Assembly (NCBI GenBank): GCA_014706295.1
Contig: JACSVZ010000002.1
Location: forward strand, 103,100,431-103,164,430
Length of the DNA stretch: 64,000 nt
Direction of reading: 5' to 3'
Source of the DNA: Lycocorax pyrrhopterus obiensis
Taxonomy: Eukaryota; Chordata; Aves; Passeriformes; Paradisaeidae
A program made the translations under genes and the position numbers. Shown here piece by piece: positions 27,301 to 35,541 of this stretch (position 1 is its first letter; each line of letters opens with the position of its first letter). The notes beneath the pieces are model-generated. The model saw only the letters and a program-made list of their open reading frames with translations, had not been told where the DNA came from and searched no databases.

Positions 27301-30300
27301 TTCACAGAATAGGAAGGAGCATTGAGAGACTCAGTACTTTTTTCCACTGGTTATTTTTACTTGGTGTCTTCACGCTACCTGGAAAGCATGACAGGAGAGG
27401 ATGGCCTTCCATCTGGAAGAAATTGCAAAGCGGGCAGAGACCTGGCACAGGTGATCATATTACTCCTTCATACAAGGAAGGAAAAAGTTGTTTTTGTCTA
27501 TCCCTAAATAAAACAGTCATCTCATCAGAAGAAATCACCAACACTCATCTACTGGTGCCAGGGAAGAAGCTGAGAATCATGGTGCCCCAATCAGCTCACT
27601 ACAGCCTGGTCGCTGGCACTTCAACGCTGAACACTATTTCAATGCATCTGAGAGAATCTGGCTGAATTTTACTGCAAAGTTTGTGTTTTATTCAGTAAGG
27701 AGGACAGAAGATTACAGGAACTGGTAGAAGACAAAAACATTCAACTATTCTCAGGCAACACCACATGGTTTCATTTCAAAGTCCCCAGAAGTGCCATTGT
27801 TATTACTTATACAGTGGATTTTATGCCACTCAGCTGGAATTCTTCTATCAAAAAGAGATGAGATTCAAACCACAATTTTCTCTTTTGGAAGAGAAATGTT
27901 TCTTTGTGGGAAGAAAGAACCAAGGGATTGCACACTCTGAAATATCAGCTCATGTCTCATACTAGTTATTTCTTCTTGCTGTACATATGTCTTCACACAC
28001 ATACCTGTCTAACTCTCTCTTGGCTGCCAAGGGTCTTATTTTCAAAAAGCTGACCATTAAAGTCCAGCAGGAAATGCCCAGAACTTTAAGATGTTATTAT
28101 GCTTAATGTTCATAAATTACCACTAGGTAGGCATCCTCTTATGAGCAGCAAAACCAAGACATAGGATACATTTAAGTAACTTAGAGCCACAGCCAGCCTG
28201 TGGCAAAGCTCAAAGCAGAGCTGCAGTCTTGGGATTTACAATGTTGAAATGCCAGTCAAACACATGGTAACAGACCAACAGTAAGCTTTTAAATTCCCAC
28301 CTAAACAGAATGGGATAGGAGAACCCTGAAAATACAGCCCTTTCAAAAGGATTTTAGGAAAGCTTTTGTAGAGCAGGAATGTTATGTACTCTTAACAGTG
28401 ATGGAACAGGAACAACTTTGCAACAGGTTATATGTTAACAACATCATCACCTGCCTCTCCCAGCAGCAGGGACCAAGTTTCTCACCTTACACAAGTGGAA
28501 AGATGAAGTGAGGATGCAGAGCACTGCTACTGATAAAGGTACCTGAAAACTGAGCTCCAACAGTATCTCTTCTGCTTCTCTGCCCATGAAATTCTAGTAT
28601 GCTCTAGAAAGAGCAATTGCTGGGGATTATTTGAAGATGTACCCAGATGAAACAAACAACCAATACTTTCATGAAGGCAAGAGCTAACCTGTGGGATTAA
28701 GTGGGACCCCAGCTTCGAGAATAAAATGGAGTATTGTTTTGAGAGCTGTTACTTTCCAAGACACCAAGTTAAAAGTGAACCAGAAGGCAAAGGAAAGATG
28801 AGATGTGAACGCAAAACTGAAGTCAGATGGGAGTCATAATATCCCCAATGTGTAAAACTGGCACCGCCTACTGTCTAATGGTACAGAATGTTCCTTGGTT
28901 ATCTGGGTGATTTATGATGAAATACACCCTAATGGATCAGCAGCTCCCTGAAAATAAAAATTTATCTCTTTGGCAACAGTTTGGTGCTTAACAGAAGAGG
29001 CCCCAGACCTCCAGGTCACACATTTCTCAAACCAGAAAAGCATGAAACTCTAAGTATTTACATTAATGTGACGTGAGGAGTAGTATGGGATTTTATTTTT
29101 TTTTTTCACATTACTGCAACAAACTCAAATGATGTGTGAAATGAAAATTCCCTGTCCAGGTCACAGAGAAGAAAGACTCTGCTGCATTCAGTGTGTGGAG
29201 ACAGAGATGCACAATTTCAGGCTTAGGGAGGCAGCCAGGAAAACTTACCACACCCAGCAGGATCTCAAAGATTTTCAAACAAGCACTCCAGGAGACTGAA
29301 GTTTTTTAAGTTTCCTTACTGTTTTCAATGCACAAGCCCCTAGGCTAACCTCCCTATGTAGTCAGCTAGCTGGAGCCTGTACAAAGGGATTCTGCTTCAT
29401 ACAAAATACACAAAGCTGGAAAGAAAGTCCTGAAGACCTTTATAGATACTTGGAGGGGAAACATTAAACAGCTCTCACTTTCCCTTCAAGTCTTTGTGCA
29501 CCCTGAAAGTTTTTCTTATGAGATATGTATTGCTGGAGGCCAGTGGCAAACACAGGCTCAATCTGTGCTGACTTGTATATCTGAGGTTTGATCCTGCCTG
29601 GTGCTGAGCATTCCGACACTGATCTGCATGCTTAATTTCTAGCAACAGAACAGTCTCAGAGAAAAATACTTTGGGACTGTTAGAAGGTTGAAAATTACAT
29701 GGAGATTTCCTATATATTCCTAGACTGGGGCTGATGTGCTCCACCCAGGTCGTTCCGGGGCTGCCAGATGGATGAAAACATTCAATTTCAACAGGAGGTC
29801 TCATATGAGGGTTTTCAGTTATAGAATTTCCACTTTTACCCAATAATATATTGTTAATAAATGCTGAATGCTGCTTACTAAAAGCAGTGTTTTACTCATG
29901 AGCAGTAATCTGTTCTGATATTTATGAATGCAGAAAACTTGTAGTAATATTCTCTAAAGTTATTTCAATCTTGTGCTTTGAATCTTCTTCTGGGCCACGA
30001 ATAAAGTCGTGATTAGTTTGGCACTGGGCTTATTTACGATCATTTGAAAGTATAAAATGACAAGAACTTGGAAAATATTGCTCAATGACAGATTTGGAGA
30101 GGCTTGCTAATTAAGCTACTGATTCATTCATCATTTTCTTGGCCATTTTCTAAATGAAATAATGCGTTTGCTTAGTACATGTGTATCATTAGTGTTAAGA
30201 TGAGAAGCTTACACCAAATCATGAAATTCACTCCTCACAAGCTAAAGACAGATGACCAGAATTGAGCACACAGATATCTTTACTCCCACGAGCATAATTA

Positions 30301-33300
30301 ATGGGGGTGGTACATGAATTAGGAGATCTGATAAAAACTCCTTTCTTCAAGTCCCTGAGCAGCCTTATCTAACTCCGAAGCTGGTTCTGCTGTTAGCTGG
30401 GGGCTATGAGGGGATTGCATGACCTCCAGAGGTTCTTACCAATCTAAGATCCTCTATTTGATTTACTACCTCGTAGGGAGAAGTCCTGCTTGCAGTTCTG
30501 TAGCAAAGACAGAAACCCAGAAAACATTCAGCCACTTCAGTTCACTTCAAAATCAAAACCTTACTAGTGAAAGCAGCTTTTAACAAAAGTGCTGGGCCAT
30601 AAATTGGTGCACCTCTGGTACAGCCAGGTGTACCCACACACTCTACAGAATAAGAGGCAAAACAAACAACTGCTATGACAACATCCTACCCTGAACTGGC
30701 TATAGTGACCAGAGGATGTCCGAAACAAGCCACAACCCTAAAGAGTGTGTAGGATCTAACCAGACAGGCAACATGTTTTTTCTTTTAGAAATAGATAATG
30801 CTACTAGTTACAAATTGCTATTATTGCTAATTAAGTCACCAAACCATTCATAAGAAAGCTAGGAATGGAAATTCACGACAAAAGAAGCGGTGAGGGGTCA
30901 GTTATTTATGAAGCAATATTAAATTTCAAAACATCCAAGTTCTTTTCAGTGAGTATAAACACTAATATTTTTGTACCTTTCAGCCCAATGGCCCATTAAT
31001 AACAAAGTTCCTCCTTCCTTTGCTAGTCACAGTTCTACGAAAAATAAATCAGGAGCCCCCAACACTTCAAAGGGAACATACTTCAAAGGGCATTTCTGCT
31101 CTTTCTTTCTACTCTCTCTCTTCCTATCTCTTAAGCAGCCCCACTTCAACTCACATTCATCCCTGACACCTTAATCAGCCAAAGCATTCGCCAACTTTTC
31201 AGCAAGGAAATGCACTATCGAGCCCAAGTACCTATAAAACAGTTAAACAATGAAGTGTAATAATTTCCTGAATTTCAGCTTAAGCTTTCAGGAAAAACAC
31301 CCTGCAGCCAAAGTGAATTTACAGTTAACAATCCTAGAAGTGTAGTCATTCCAACAGGGGTCTTTGGGGTTTTTGTCTTCAGACAAATTATATTTTAATA
31401 GGCCTAAAGGGCAGATAAAAAGGGTTCATGCATGCATATAATTTTAGGCTTAATCACCAGAGCTTTCTAGTTCTAAAATAAAAATTCAAAGGCAAATCAG
31501 GGCTGACTATAATCCATAAATGCAGCACACACTCTCTTGTCTGTAAAGAACACATGGAATTCAGGAGTACACTGCGAGTTTAAGGCAGTGAAATGCTCCC
31601 CTATACACTGCAACCTAAGTAATTGTTATGCATAACCTAGACCGTACCTAAACGCTAGAAGGGCTCTTTAAATCTAGTCTTAAACTAATATAAACCAACA
31701 GTAAATCCTCTGACTGATTAAAATAGACCTAATAGTACTTAAGTACTAATAAAACACACACATCCATGATACAGTTAAGGAACTCTTTGTTTGATCTGGA
31801 TCTCACTGTCCCCACTGTCTGCAGCTGAATGAGCTCTTAGATAAACCATGGGTATCAAGAGGAGACTACACAGGGACTGTACTTTATTCCCATGAATATC
31901 TGCTATTTAGCTCATTTTAAGTTCTCTGTTCAAGTGTATAAAGAAGAAAAAAAGAGAATAATTTCCACAAAGTCCTCAGTCATTTCTTTGTTGTTTTACA
32001 GCTCTTTCCTATCCTATTTTTGTGAACATTAGCTAGCAAACCTATATAAACACATTTTGTTATTCAGACCGCTACTCTTGAATTAAACAATATTTTTCAC
32101 AGGAATCAAGTTAGGGGTTTGCAGGACTTGAGGCATGTAATTCAGACCGTTTTGGATTAGCACCTTTCTTACTCTGCCACTAAGAGACAGTGTATATGCA
32201 ACAGACACAAAAATAAAATGACAACCTATAAACAGTTTTGAACACAATAAAATTGCAAGATTTTGATACTCCACCTTCTCTTGGTGTTAATCAGCTGGTG
32301 CTGTGACAGGAGAAAAATATTTTATGGTAAGAATAAGGAATATTTTATGTTAAGAACAAGGAATTGTTTTGCAGTTGCCATTATGGTTATGAAGAAAACA
32401 ACAGCGATGTTCACCAAAGAAAGTCAAACAGAGGAAACAAAGCCTTATGATCATAAGTATCTAATTCCATTCTCAAAAGAACAAAAAAAACCCCGTGAGA
32501 CTGGACACGGCTGGTGAGACCAAATGTCTGTTCAGCCCCATATTCTCTCTCTGACAACAGCCAACTCCAGATGTTTAGAAGCACAAGGACAGACAATGCC
32601 ATTTCAGAGAACCACAGAGAAATCTGGAAGGGATGGGACTTCTGGAGGTCGTGCAGTCCAGGCCCCTGCTCAAGCTGGGCTTCCCCTTCTTACTCCTGAC
32701 AAAAATCTCACACTTTCAGTGGAGGAATTTCCTGAGCTAGAAGCAATGCCTTTGCACTTTCTTCACTATCTACTAGCAGATAGTCCAGGAAAGTCCTAAT
32801 TTACTGCCTCTGAAATTCTTTATCTTAATACTTGGTGATTTATGTGTTTAAGAGCTCAGTTTCAACCCCTCCTCATGCCTCTGTAGCTCCATTACAGAGA
32901 CTTCTCAGGACAGAGGGCACACCCCATTACACATCCATAAACTCAGTCAAAGTCCAAAATCGCCAGTTCAGGACTCCAAAGAGAAACAAGGGAAGTTACA
33001 CAAGACGGTGTTACTCAGCTTTCTGCTGTCTTTGTTTTTTCCCCTCAAATTCTAGTGTTTATAGAGAGAAAAGCTGGGTTTTTAACAAAAGTAACAACCC
33101 AAACAAACAGAAAGCAGCACATTTGAATGCCAAACACCCAACACCTATTGTCATGGGCCCCAGGGTGGCAGCGTCATCAGTGTCTGAAGTTCTATTTCAG
33201 TAATACCCAGGATCTAGCAGTATCTGTCTCATCCTCACTGTTTTTTCTTTTCTCCAGCTCAGTCTAAAGGCACAGAAAAGGCACAAAATTACTTTTTGGG

Positions 33301-34593
33301 CACAGAGCATGATAGGGAATACACGCGACAGAGTCACCCCAAGACACATGTCAAATTAAAAACTAGTTACTGTAGCTTTATTGTAAAACAATCCTCATCA
33401 TCACCTCAGCCCAAGTCTGAGCCTACAAAAATCCGCGGGTGTCTCTTCAGTGACTTCCTGGCGACGCTGAAATGGTTTCACAGAGCGTGTATCGCCTAGA
33501 GCTTTCAAACAGAAATGTGTAAATACCACTGCTTTTCAAGTGGAAAAGGGAGGAAAGGAGATTTGCCTGCGATTAGCCAGCAGGTGAGTGAGATCCATCT
33601 GTTCCCAGATGCTGCTCTACCTGCTGCAGCACACCTTGCCCTAGGTGGCCACTCCACAGACCACCACGTGGTCACACGCACGAAGATTAAAATCAAATAA
33701 GCAACTTTGCATTATCCCCCGTAAAAATGTGCACTGGCTGCTCCCCTTGCTGGGTAACAGACAGGGATACACAGACTGTAAAGGGGCTGGCTCACGTTCC
33801 TGGCTCTCCCTTTACGCGCCGATCCAGCAACACCGAGCAGCCACAAAACCGGTTTTGAGCGCGGCTGTACGCTGGCAGCTCCGGCCCAGGTGCGCTCCCA
33901 GCAGCGCATAGGCGCGGTCCTGGTGCCGGCGCTCCCGCCGCCCATGGAAAGCAGCCCGCGTGCTTTCCGCCCGCCTGCACGCCTCTCCGTGCCGACGAGG
34001 TGTGCCAGCGCAGCTCCCTCCCGGCTGCACGGACCAGCAACTCAATCTGGCTCTAATTAGCTGCGGCATCTTGATGTCCGCACCGAGGGAGCGCTTTGTT
34101 TGGGGCGCGGGGGGACCGGGGACGGTCCGCGGCCCCCTGCCCCGGCCCTGCGCTTTTCGGGGTGCCGGGAACCACCCGAGCGCCGCGGCAGCGGCCGCTT
34201 CCCCACCGGCAGCGGGTGGCCAAGCGCTGTCCCTGCCGAGGTCGCCCCCTGCGCTACTTACACCAGGGTGGGCTCGCAGGGGAACTGGTTCCAGGCGCAC
34301 TTGTACTGGGCCTGGACGTAGCTCTCCGTCCCGTCCAGCACCGAGCAGCTCACGTTCTTGTTCACTATGTAGGCGCACCAGTTCCTGGGGGAGAAGGACA
34401 GGGTCGGTCAGGCACCCCGGATCCGCAGGGGTCCCGCAGCGCGCCCCGGGGCGGGCGGTACTCACTTGCTGCGGGAGCCCGGCCGGGAGTACGGCAGGTG
34501 CGGGGTGCCGTGGCTGAGCCCGGCGGCGCCCAGGGCGAGCAGGAGCGGCAGCGCCCATCCCGAGGGCGGCGCGGGCCCCGGGCACAGCTCCAT
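2995..34593 (-). CDS. EMILIN2: EMILIN2 (elastin microfibril interfacer 2), complete coding region, 8 exons
   Basis: Spliced coding region: 34593-34466, 34384-34262, 20920-20745, 18966-17038, 11443-11111, 10532-10494, 4078-3941, 3332-2995. The exons total 3204 nt and encode 1067 residues plus a TAG stop; human EMILIN2 is about 1050. Every junction is GT-AG and all phases agree. Domains: signal peptide (about 1-29), EMI domain (about 43-117) with cysteines at 46, 56, 72, 79, 107, 108 and 116, long coiled-coil region (about 159-785), proline-rich linker (about 786-909) and gC1q domain (about 917-1067). The EMI plus coiled coil plus gC1q order is diagnostic of the EMILIN/multimerin family. The prolines in the linker, the nearly absent collagen stretch and the SMCHD1 neighbour point to EMILIN2 rather than EMILIN1. 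Family knowledge: a secreted extracellular matrix glycoprotein that multimerises, associates with elastic fibres, and in mammals binds death receptors and Wnt1. I see no frameshift or internal stop in the joined exons. Confidence 0.95.
3333..3940 (-). other. EMILIN2: EMILIN2 intron 7 (608 nt)
   Basis: Short intron splitting the gC1q domain at the [13 protein letters not shown] turn, a usual position in C1q-domain genes. I see nothing else in it. Confidence 0.85.
3941..4078 (-). CDS. EMILIN2: EMILIN2 coding exon 7: start of gC1q domain
   Basis: The acceptor CCATTTCAG precedes 4078 and the donor GTAACA starts at 3940. It encodes residues 910-955. [16 protein letters not shown] is the classic first strand of a C1q/TNF-like domain. 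It continues through [14 protein letters not shown] and YYNPNT. It is again phase-1 symmetric. Confidence 0.95.
5075..5303 (-). mobile_element. CR1 retrotransposon 3' fragment
   Basis: The plus strand shows the reverse complement of a CR1 3' end: TCATTGAATATCCTGAATTG, AAGGATCATC, AGTCCAACTCCTGGCCCTGC, ACTTCCCTGGGGAGCCC and CTGGGTGAAAAACCTTTTCC. These are the standard conserved blocks of bird CR1 copies, known from family knowledge. It is about 230 nt, 5'-truncated and non-coding, inside EMILIN2 intron 6. Confidence 0.85.
8112..8935 (-). mobile_element. CR1 retrotransposon, 5'-truncated, with reverse-transcriptase ORF2 remnant
   Basis: The 3' end is at 8112 (GAATCACAGAACCACAG on plus, the decayed terminal octamer repeat). 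The element runs to about 8935. On the minus strand 8731-8378 encodes the C-terminal CR1 ORF2 region: [51 protein letters not shown] and [15 protein letters not shown]. The frame is then lost by indels, and upstream pieces ([14 protein letters not shown]) sit in another frame. It is a dead copy, far shorter than full-length CR1 (about 4.5 kb). Confidence 0.93.
10494..10532 (-). CDS. EMILIN2: EMILIN2 coding exon 6: 39-nt microexon of the linker
   Basis: The acceptor CTTTGTAG precedes 10532 and the donor GTAAGG starts at 10493. It encodes residues 897-909: [13 protein letters not shown]. The start GYPKS agrees with my recollection of the mammalian protein at this point, which supports this tiny exon. 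Its length is a multiple of three and it is phase-1 symmetric, so skipping it would keep the frame. Confidence 0.85.
10533..11110 (-). other. EMILIN2: EMILIN2 intron 5 (578 nt)
   Basis: Short intron between the linker exon and the 39-nt exon 6. I see nothing else in it. Confidence 0.82.
11111..11443 (-). CDS. EMILIN2: EMILIN2 coding exon 5: proline-rich linker with residual collagenous segment
   Basis: The acceptor ATGTCAAAG precedes 11443 and the donor GTGAGAG starts at 11110. It encodes residues 786-896 plus one base. It is very rich in Pro, Arg, Leu and Gln (for example [13 protein letters not shown] and [10 protein letters not shown]). Then comes the EMILIN2-like [17 protein letters not shown], whose GEAGPPG is the only collagen-like Gly-X-Y trace, and a terminal GYAGAPG. 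The exon begins with two bases and ends with one base of a codon, so it is a symmetric phase-1 cassette. The proline-rich linker is a known mark of EMILIN2. Confidence 0.92.
16811..16829. repeat. poly-T run
   Basis: Nineteen consecutive T on the plus strand (poly-A on the transcribed strand of EMILIN2), in intron 4. It is not attached to a recognisable retroposon body. Confidence 0.9.
16989..17010. repeat. (AAAC)n microsatellite
   Basis: Plus-strand AAACAAACAAACAAACAAAA-type run about 30-50 nt inside EMILIN2 intron 4 from the exon 4 donor. Confidence 0.85.
17038..18966 (-). CDS. EMILIN2: EMILIN2 coding exon 4: long coiled-coil exon
   Basis: A single 1929-nt exon, open throughout, with acceptor GGGAAACAG before 18966 and donor GTAAGT at 17037. 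It encodes residues 143-785. It opens with an acidic, Pro-rich stretch ([10 protein letters not shown]), then [18 protein letters not shown] and long heptad-repeat coiled coils. Several cysteine pairs suit inter-chain disulphides. There are many N-glycosylation sequons, including those in PSNDSS, VNITE, LANTTD, VNSTC, ANQTA and MNGTI. One giant central exon is typical of EMILIN genes. Coiled coils drive trimerisation with the gC1q head. The first in-frame Met in the exon (residue 159) is internal and not a start. Confidence 0.96.
18967..20744 (-). other. EMILIN2: EMILIN2 intron 3 (1.8 kb)
   Basis: AT-rich intron between the EMI exons and the long coiled-coil exon. I see no exon or RNA gene in it. 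The stretch near 19333-19425 resembles a decayed old amniote interspersed repeat, but I cannot assign a family. Confidence 0.8.
20745..20920 (-). CDS. EMILIN2: EMILIN2 coding exon 3: second half of EMI domain and linker
   Basis: The acceptor TTTTCGCAG precedes 20920 and the donor GTAACT starts at 20744. It encodes residues 85-142: the EMI core [19 protein letters not shown], then PGYKGEDC with the last three EMI cysteines (107, 108, 116). A Thr/Ala/Pro/Lys-rich linker follows ([13 protein letters not shown]) and leads into the coiled coil. It ends with one base of codon 143. Confidence 0.95.
32318..32363. repeat. 23-bp imperfect tandem duplication
   Basis: TATTTTATGGTAAGAATAAG at 32318 is repeated as TATTTTATGTTAAGAACAAG at 32341 with two mismatches, each followed by GAA. 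Two copies inside EMILIN2 intron 2. Confidence 0.75.
32609..32682 (-). mobile_element. short CR1 3'-end scrap
   Basis: On plus: AACCACAGAGAAATCTGGAA, then GACTTCTGGAGGTC, GTGCAGTCCAGGCCCCTGCT and CAAGCTGGG. This matches the common CR1 3' block (a ...GGAAGGGACCTCTGGAGGTC... type consensus) with decay. About 75 nt survive inside EMILIN2 intron 2. Confidence 0.6.
34262..34384 (-). CDS. EMILIN2: EMILIN2 coding exon 2: first half of EMI domain
   Basis: The acceptor CCCCAG precedes 34384 and the donor GTAAGT begins at 34261. The exon encodes residues 43-84, including the EMI signature [15 protein letters not shown] and the paired cysteines of CAWNQFPC. It carries four of the seven EMI cysteines (46, 56, 72, 79) and an N-glycosylation sequon (NVS). 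It is only 81 nt from exon 1 and lies inside the CpG island. The EMI domain mediates protein interactions and multimer assembly in this family. Confidence 0.95.
34385..34465 (-). other. EMILIN2: EMILIN2 intron 1 (81 nt)
   Basis: Very short, GC-rich intron with a GTGAGT donor and a CTTCTCCCCCAG acceptor. Both flanking exons match the EMI family across the junction, so the intron is real despite its length. Confidence 0.88.
34466..34593 (-). CDS. EMILIN2: EMILIN2 coding exon 1: signal peptide and start of EMI domain
   Basis: Translation starts at the ATG whose first base is 34593. It gives [13 protein letters not shown] followed by a leucine/alanine-rich hydrophobic core and a likely cleavage near residue 29 (GLSHG). 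This is a standard secretory signal peptide, and it decides the start even though the frame stays open upstream. The Kozak context is moderate (C at -3, G at +4). The exon covers residues 1-42 plus two bases of codon 43 and ends at a GTGAGT donor at 34465. Confidence 0.92.
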
Positions 34594-34654
34594 GGGGCGA
34601 CGGGCAGCGGCGGCGGGCGAGCGCAGCGGGCCGGTGCCTCTCCGCGGGCTCCCT

Positions 34655-34682
34655 CCGTCCGTCTGTCCCTCCGTCCGTCCCG
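34655..34682. repeat. CCGT/CYGTC short tandem run in EMILIN2 5' leader
   Basis: CCGTCCGTCTGTCCCTCCGT with flanking CCGTCC units, a short impure tetranucleotide-like repeat within about 60-90 nt upstream of the EMILIN2 ATG. It is probably in the 5'UTR. Confidence 0.6.
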
Positions 34683-35410
34683 CCCGCCCTCGCCCGCTCC
34701 CAGCTCCCTCACTGACGCAAATCCCCCCACCCCGTTTCCGCCCTCCGCGGCGGCTCCGCACCCCCCTCCGGCCAAGGCGCCGCTCCCCTCCGCCCGCCCG
34801 GCCGGCCCCGGCCCCCCGCCCTGCTCCAGCCCCCCGACCGGGCAGGAGCGGTGGGGCAGCCCCCGGCCTCATGTGGCGCCCGGCCGCCATCAGCGCGTCC
34901 CTTCGGGGTAGCCCCAGCTCCCCGGGCCCTGCCCGAACTGGCCGGCGACAGCCCCCGAAGCAGTTTTTCCCACTGGAAAGCTGATGGGAGGAGGGGGCCG
35001 GGCCGCTGGGGAAGAGCCCCGGGTACGCGGGTTCCTGGGGCAGAGGGCAGATCGCGAACCGCGGGGAAGGGGGCACTGGGTTCTTCAGGTGGGGCCGGTG
35101 CAGACGTGGTGAGCTCCCGGTGTGTGCGGGGGAGGCTGAGGCTGGTTCGCTGCCTTGTGGCAGCCCTGTGGTCCCGCCTGACAGCAGTGCCATGGGGTGG
35201 TCAGTGTTCCCTTGCGTGGCCCGACGACGGCTCATTTCGCCCACTGTCATGGGAAGGGTGCTGGCGGCTGCCTCAGAGAGGGGTGTACGATGAGCCTTTA
35301 TTCGTAAGGAGAGGTGTTCACTGGGCAGAGAGAGAAATGGGCATTCAGCTTCACCTGGCTGTTAAAATCCAACTCAAGCACCTTGACTGAGTGGTCTGCC
35401 CGTGTGAGGC

Positions 35411-35541
35411 CGTCCCACCGAGGGCAGGATCACAGGGATGTCCTTCTATCTTCCTCAGCTCCTGCTCTTTTTCAGGAATGGGTCCCACCGCGGTCAGGAC
35501 CATAGGGATGTCCCTCTATCCTCCTCAGCTCCTGCTCTTTC
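35411..35541. repeat. 70-bp tandem duplication, about 1.9 copies
   Basis: The block starting GTCCCACCGAGGGCAGGATC at 35412 recurs from 35482 as GTCCCACCGCGGTCAGGACC. Both copies contain AGGGATGTCC, CTATC and TCCTCAGCTCCTGCTCTTT. Copies are close to 90 percent identical by eye, so this is a fairly recent event. It lies just outside the CpG island, about 0.8 kb upstream of the EMILIN2 start. Confidence 0.88.

Larger units (their letters stand above)
20921..34261 (-). other. EMILIN2: EMILIN2 intron 2 (13.3 kb)
   Basis: The longest intron, separating the two halves of the EMI domain. It is AT-rich except for the part inside the CpG island (about 33870-34261). I see no supported coding exon in it; open frames of up to about 120 codons (for example 27297-27665 plus and 29475-29843 minus) match no family I recognise. 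It holds a CR1 scrap near 32609, a 23-bp imperfect tandem repeat near 32318, and short A or T runs such as those near 22259 and 29096. First introns of this size often carry enhancers; nothing in the bases proves one here. Confidence 0.85.
33870..35260. promoter_or_regulatory. EMILIN2: CpG island / EMILIN2 promoter region
   Basis: A sharp change to GC-rich, CpG-dense sequence in otherwise AT-rich DNA. It holds EMILIN2 exons 1-2 and the upstream flank. There are several GC-box-like GGGCGGG/CCCGCCC motifs (near 34450 and 34680-34690) and a CCGTCCGT-type run at 34655-34680. I see no TATA box at a sensible distance, which suits a dispersed CpG-island promoter. The transcription start cannot be fixed from sequence; it should lie upstream of 34593 on the minus strand. 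Confidence 0.82.

Noticed and set aside
29475..29843. 122-codon minus-strand frame in EMILIN2 intron 2
   Set aside because: Would be in transcription sense, but it has no EMILIN similarity; exons 2 and 3 join perfectly without it.
33812..34585. 257-codon minus-strand open frame over EMILIN2 exons 1-2
   Set aside because: Out of frame with the EMI domain; a by-product of stop-poor GC-rich sequence.
34096..34911. 271-codon plus-strand open frame in the CpG island
   Set aside because: Antisense to EMILIN2 exons 1-2; Pro/Arg/Gly-rich composition typical of CpG-island shadows.
34851..35390. 179-codon plus-strand open frame as a divergent gene
   Set aside because: No recognisable domain, and it begins inside the GC-rich island; a bidirectional transcript is possible but the sequence does not show it.
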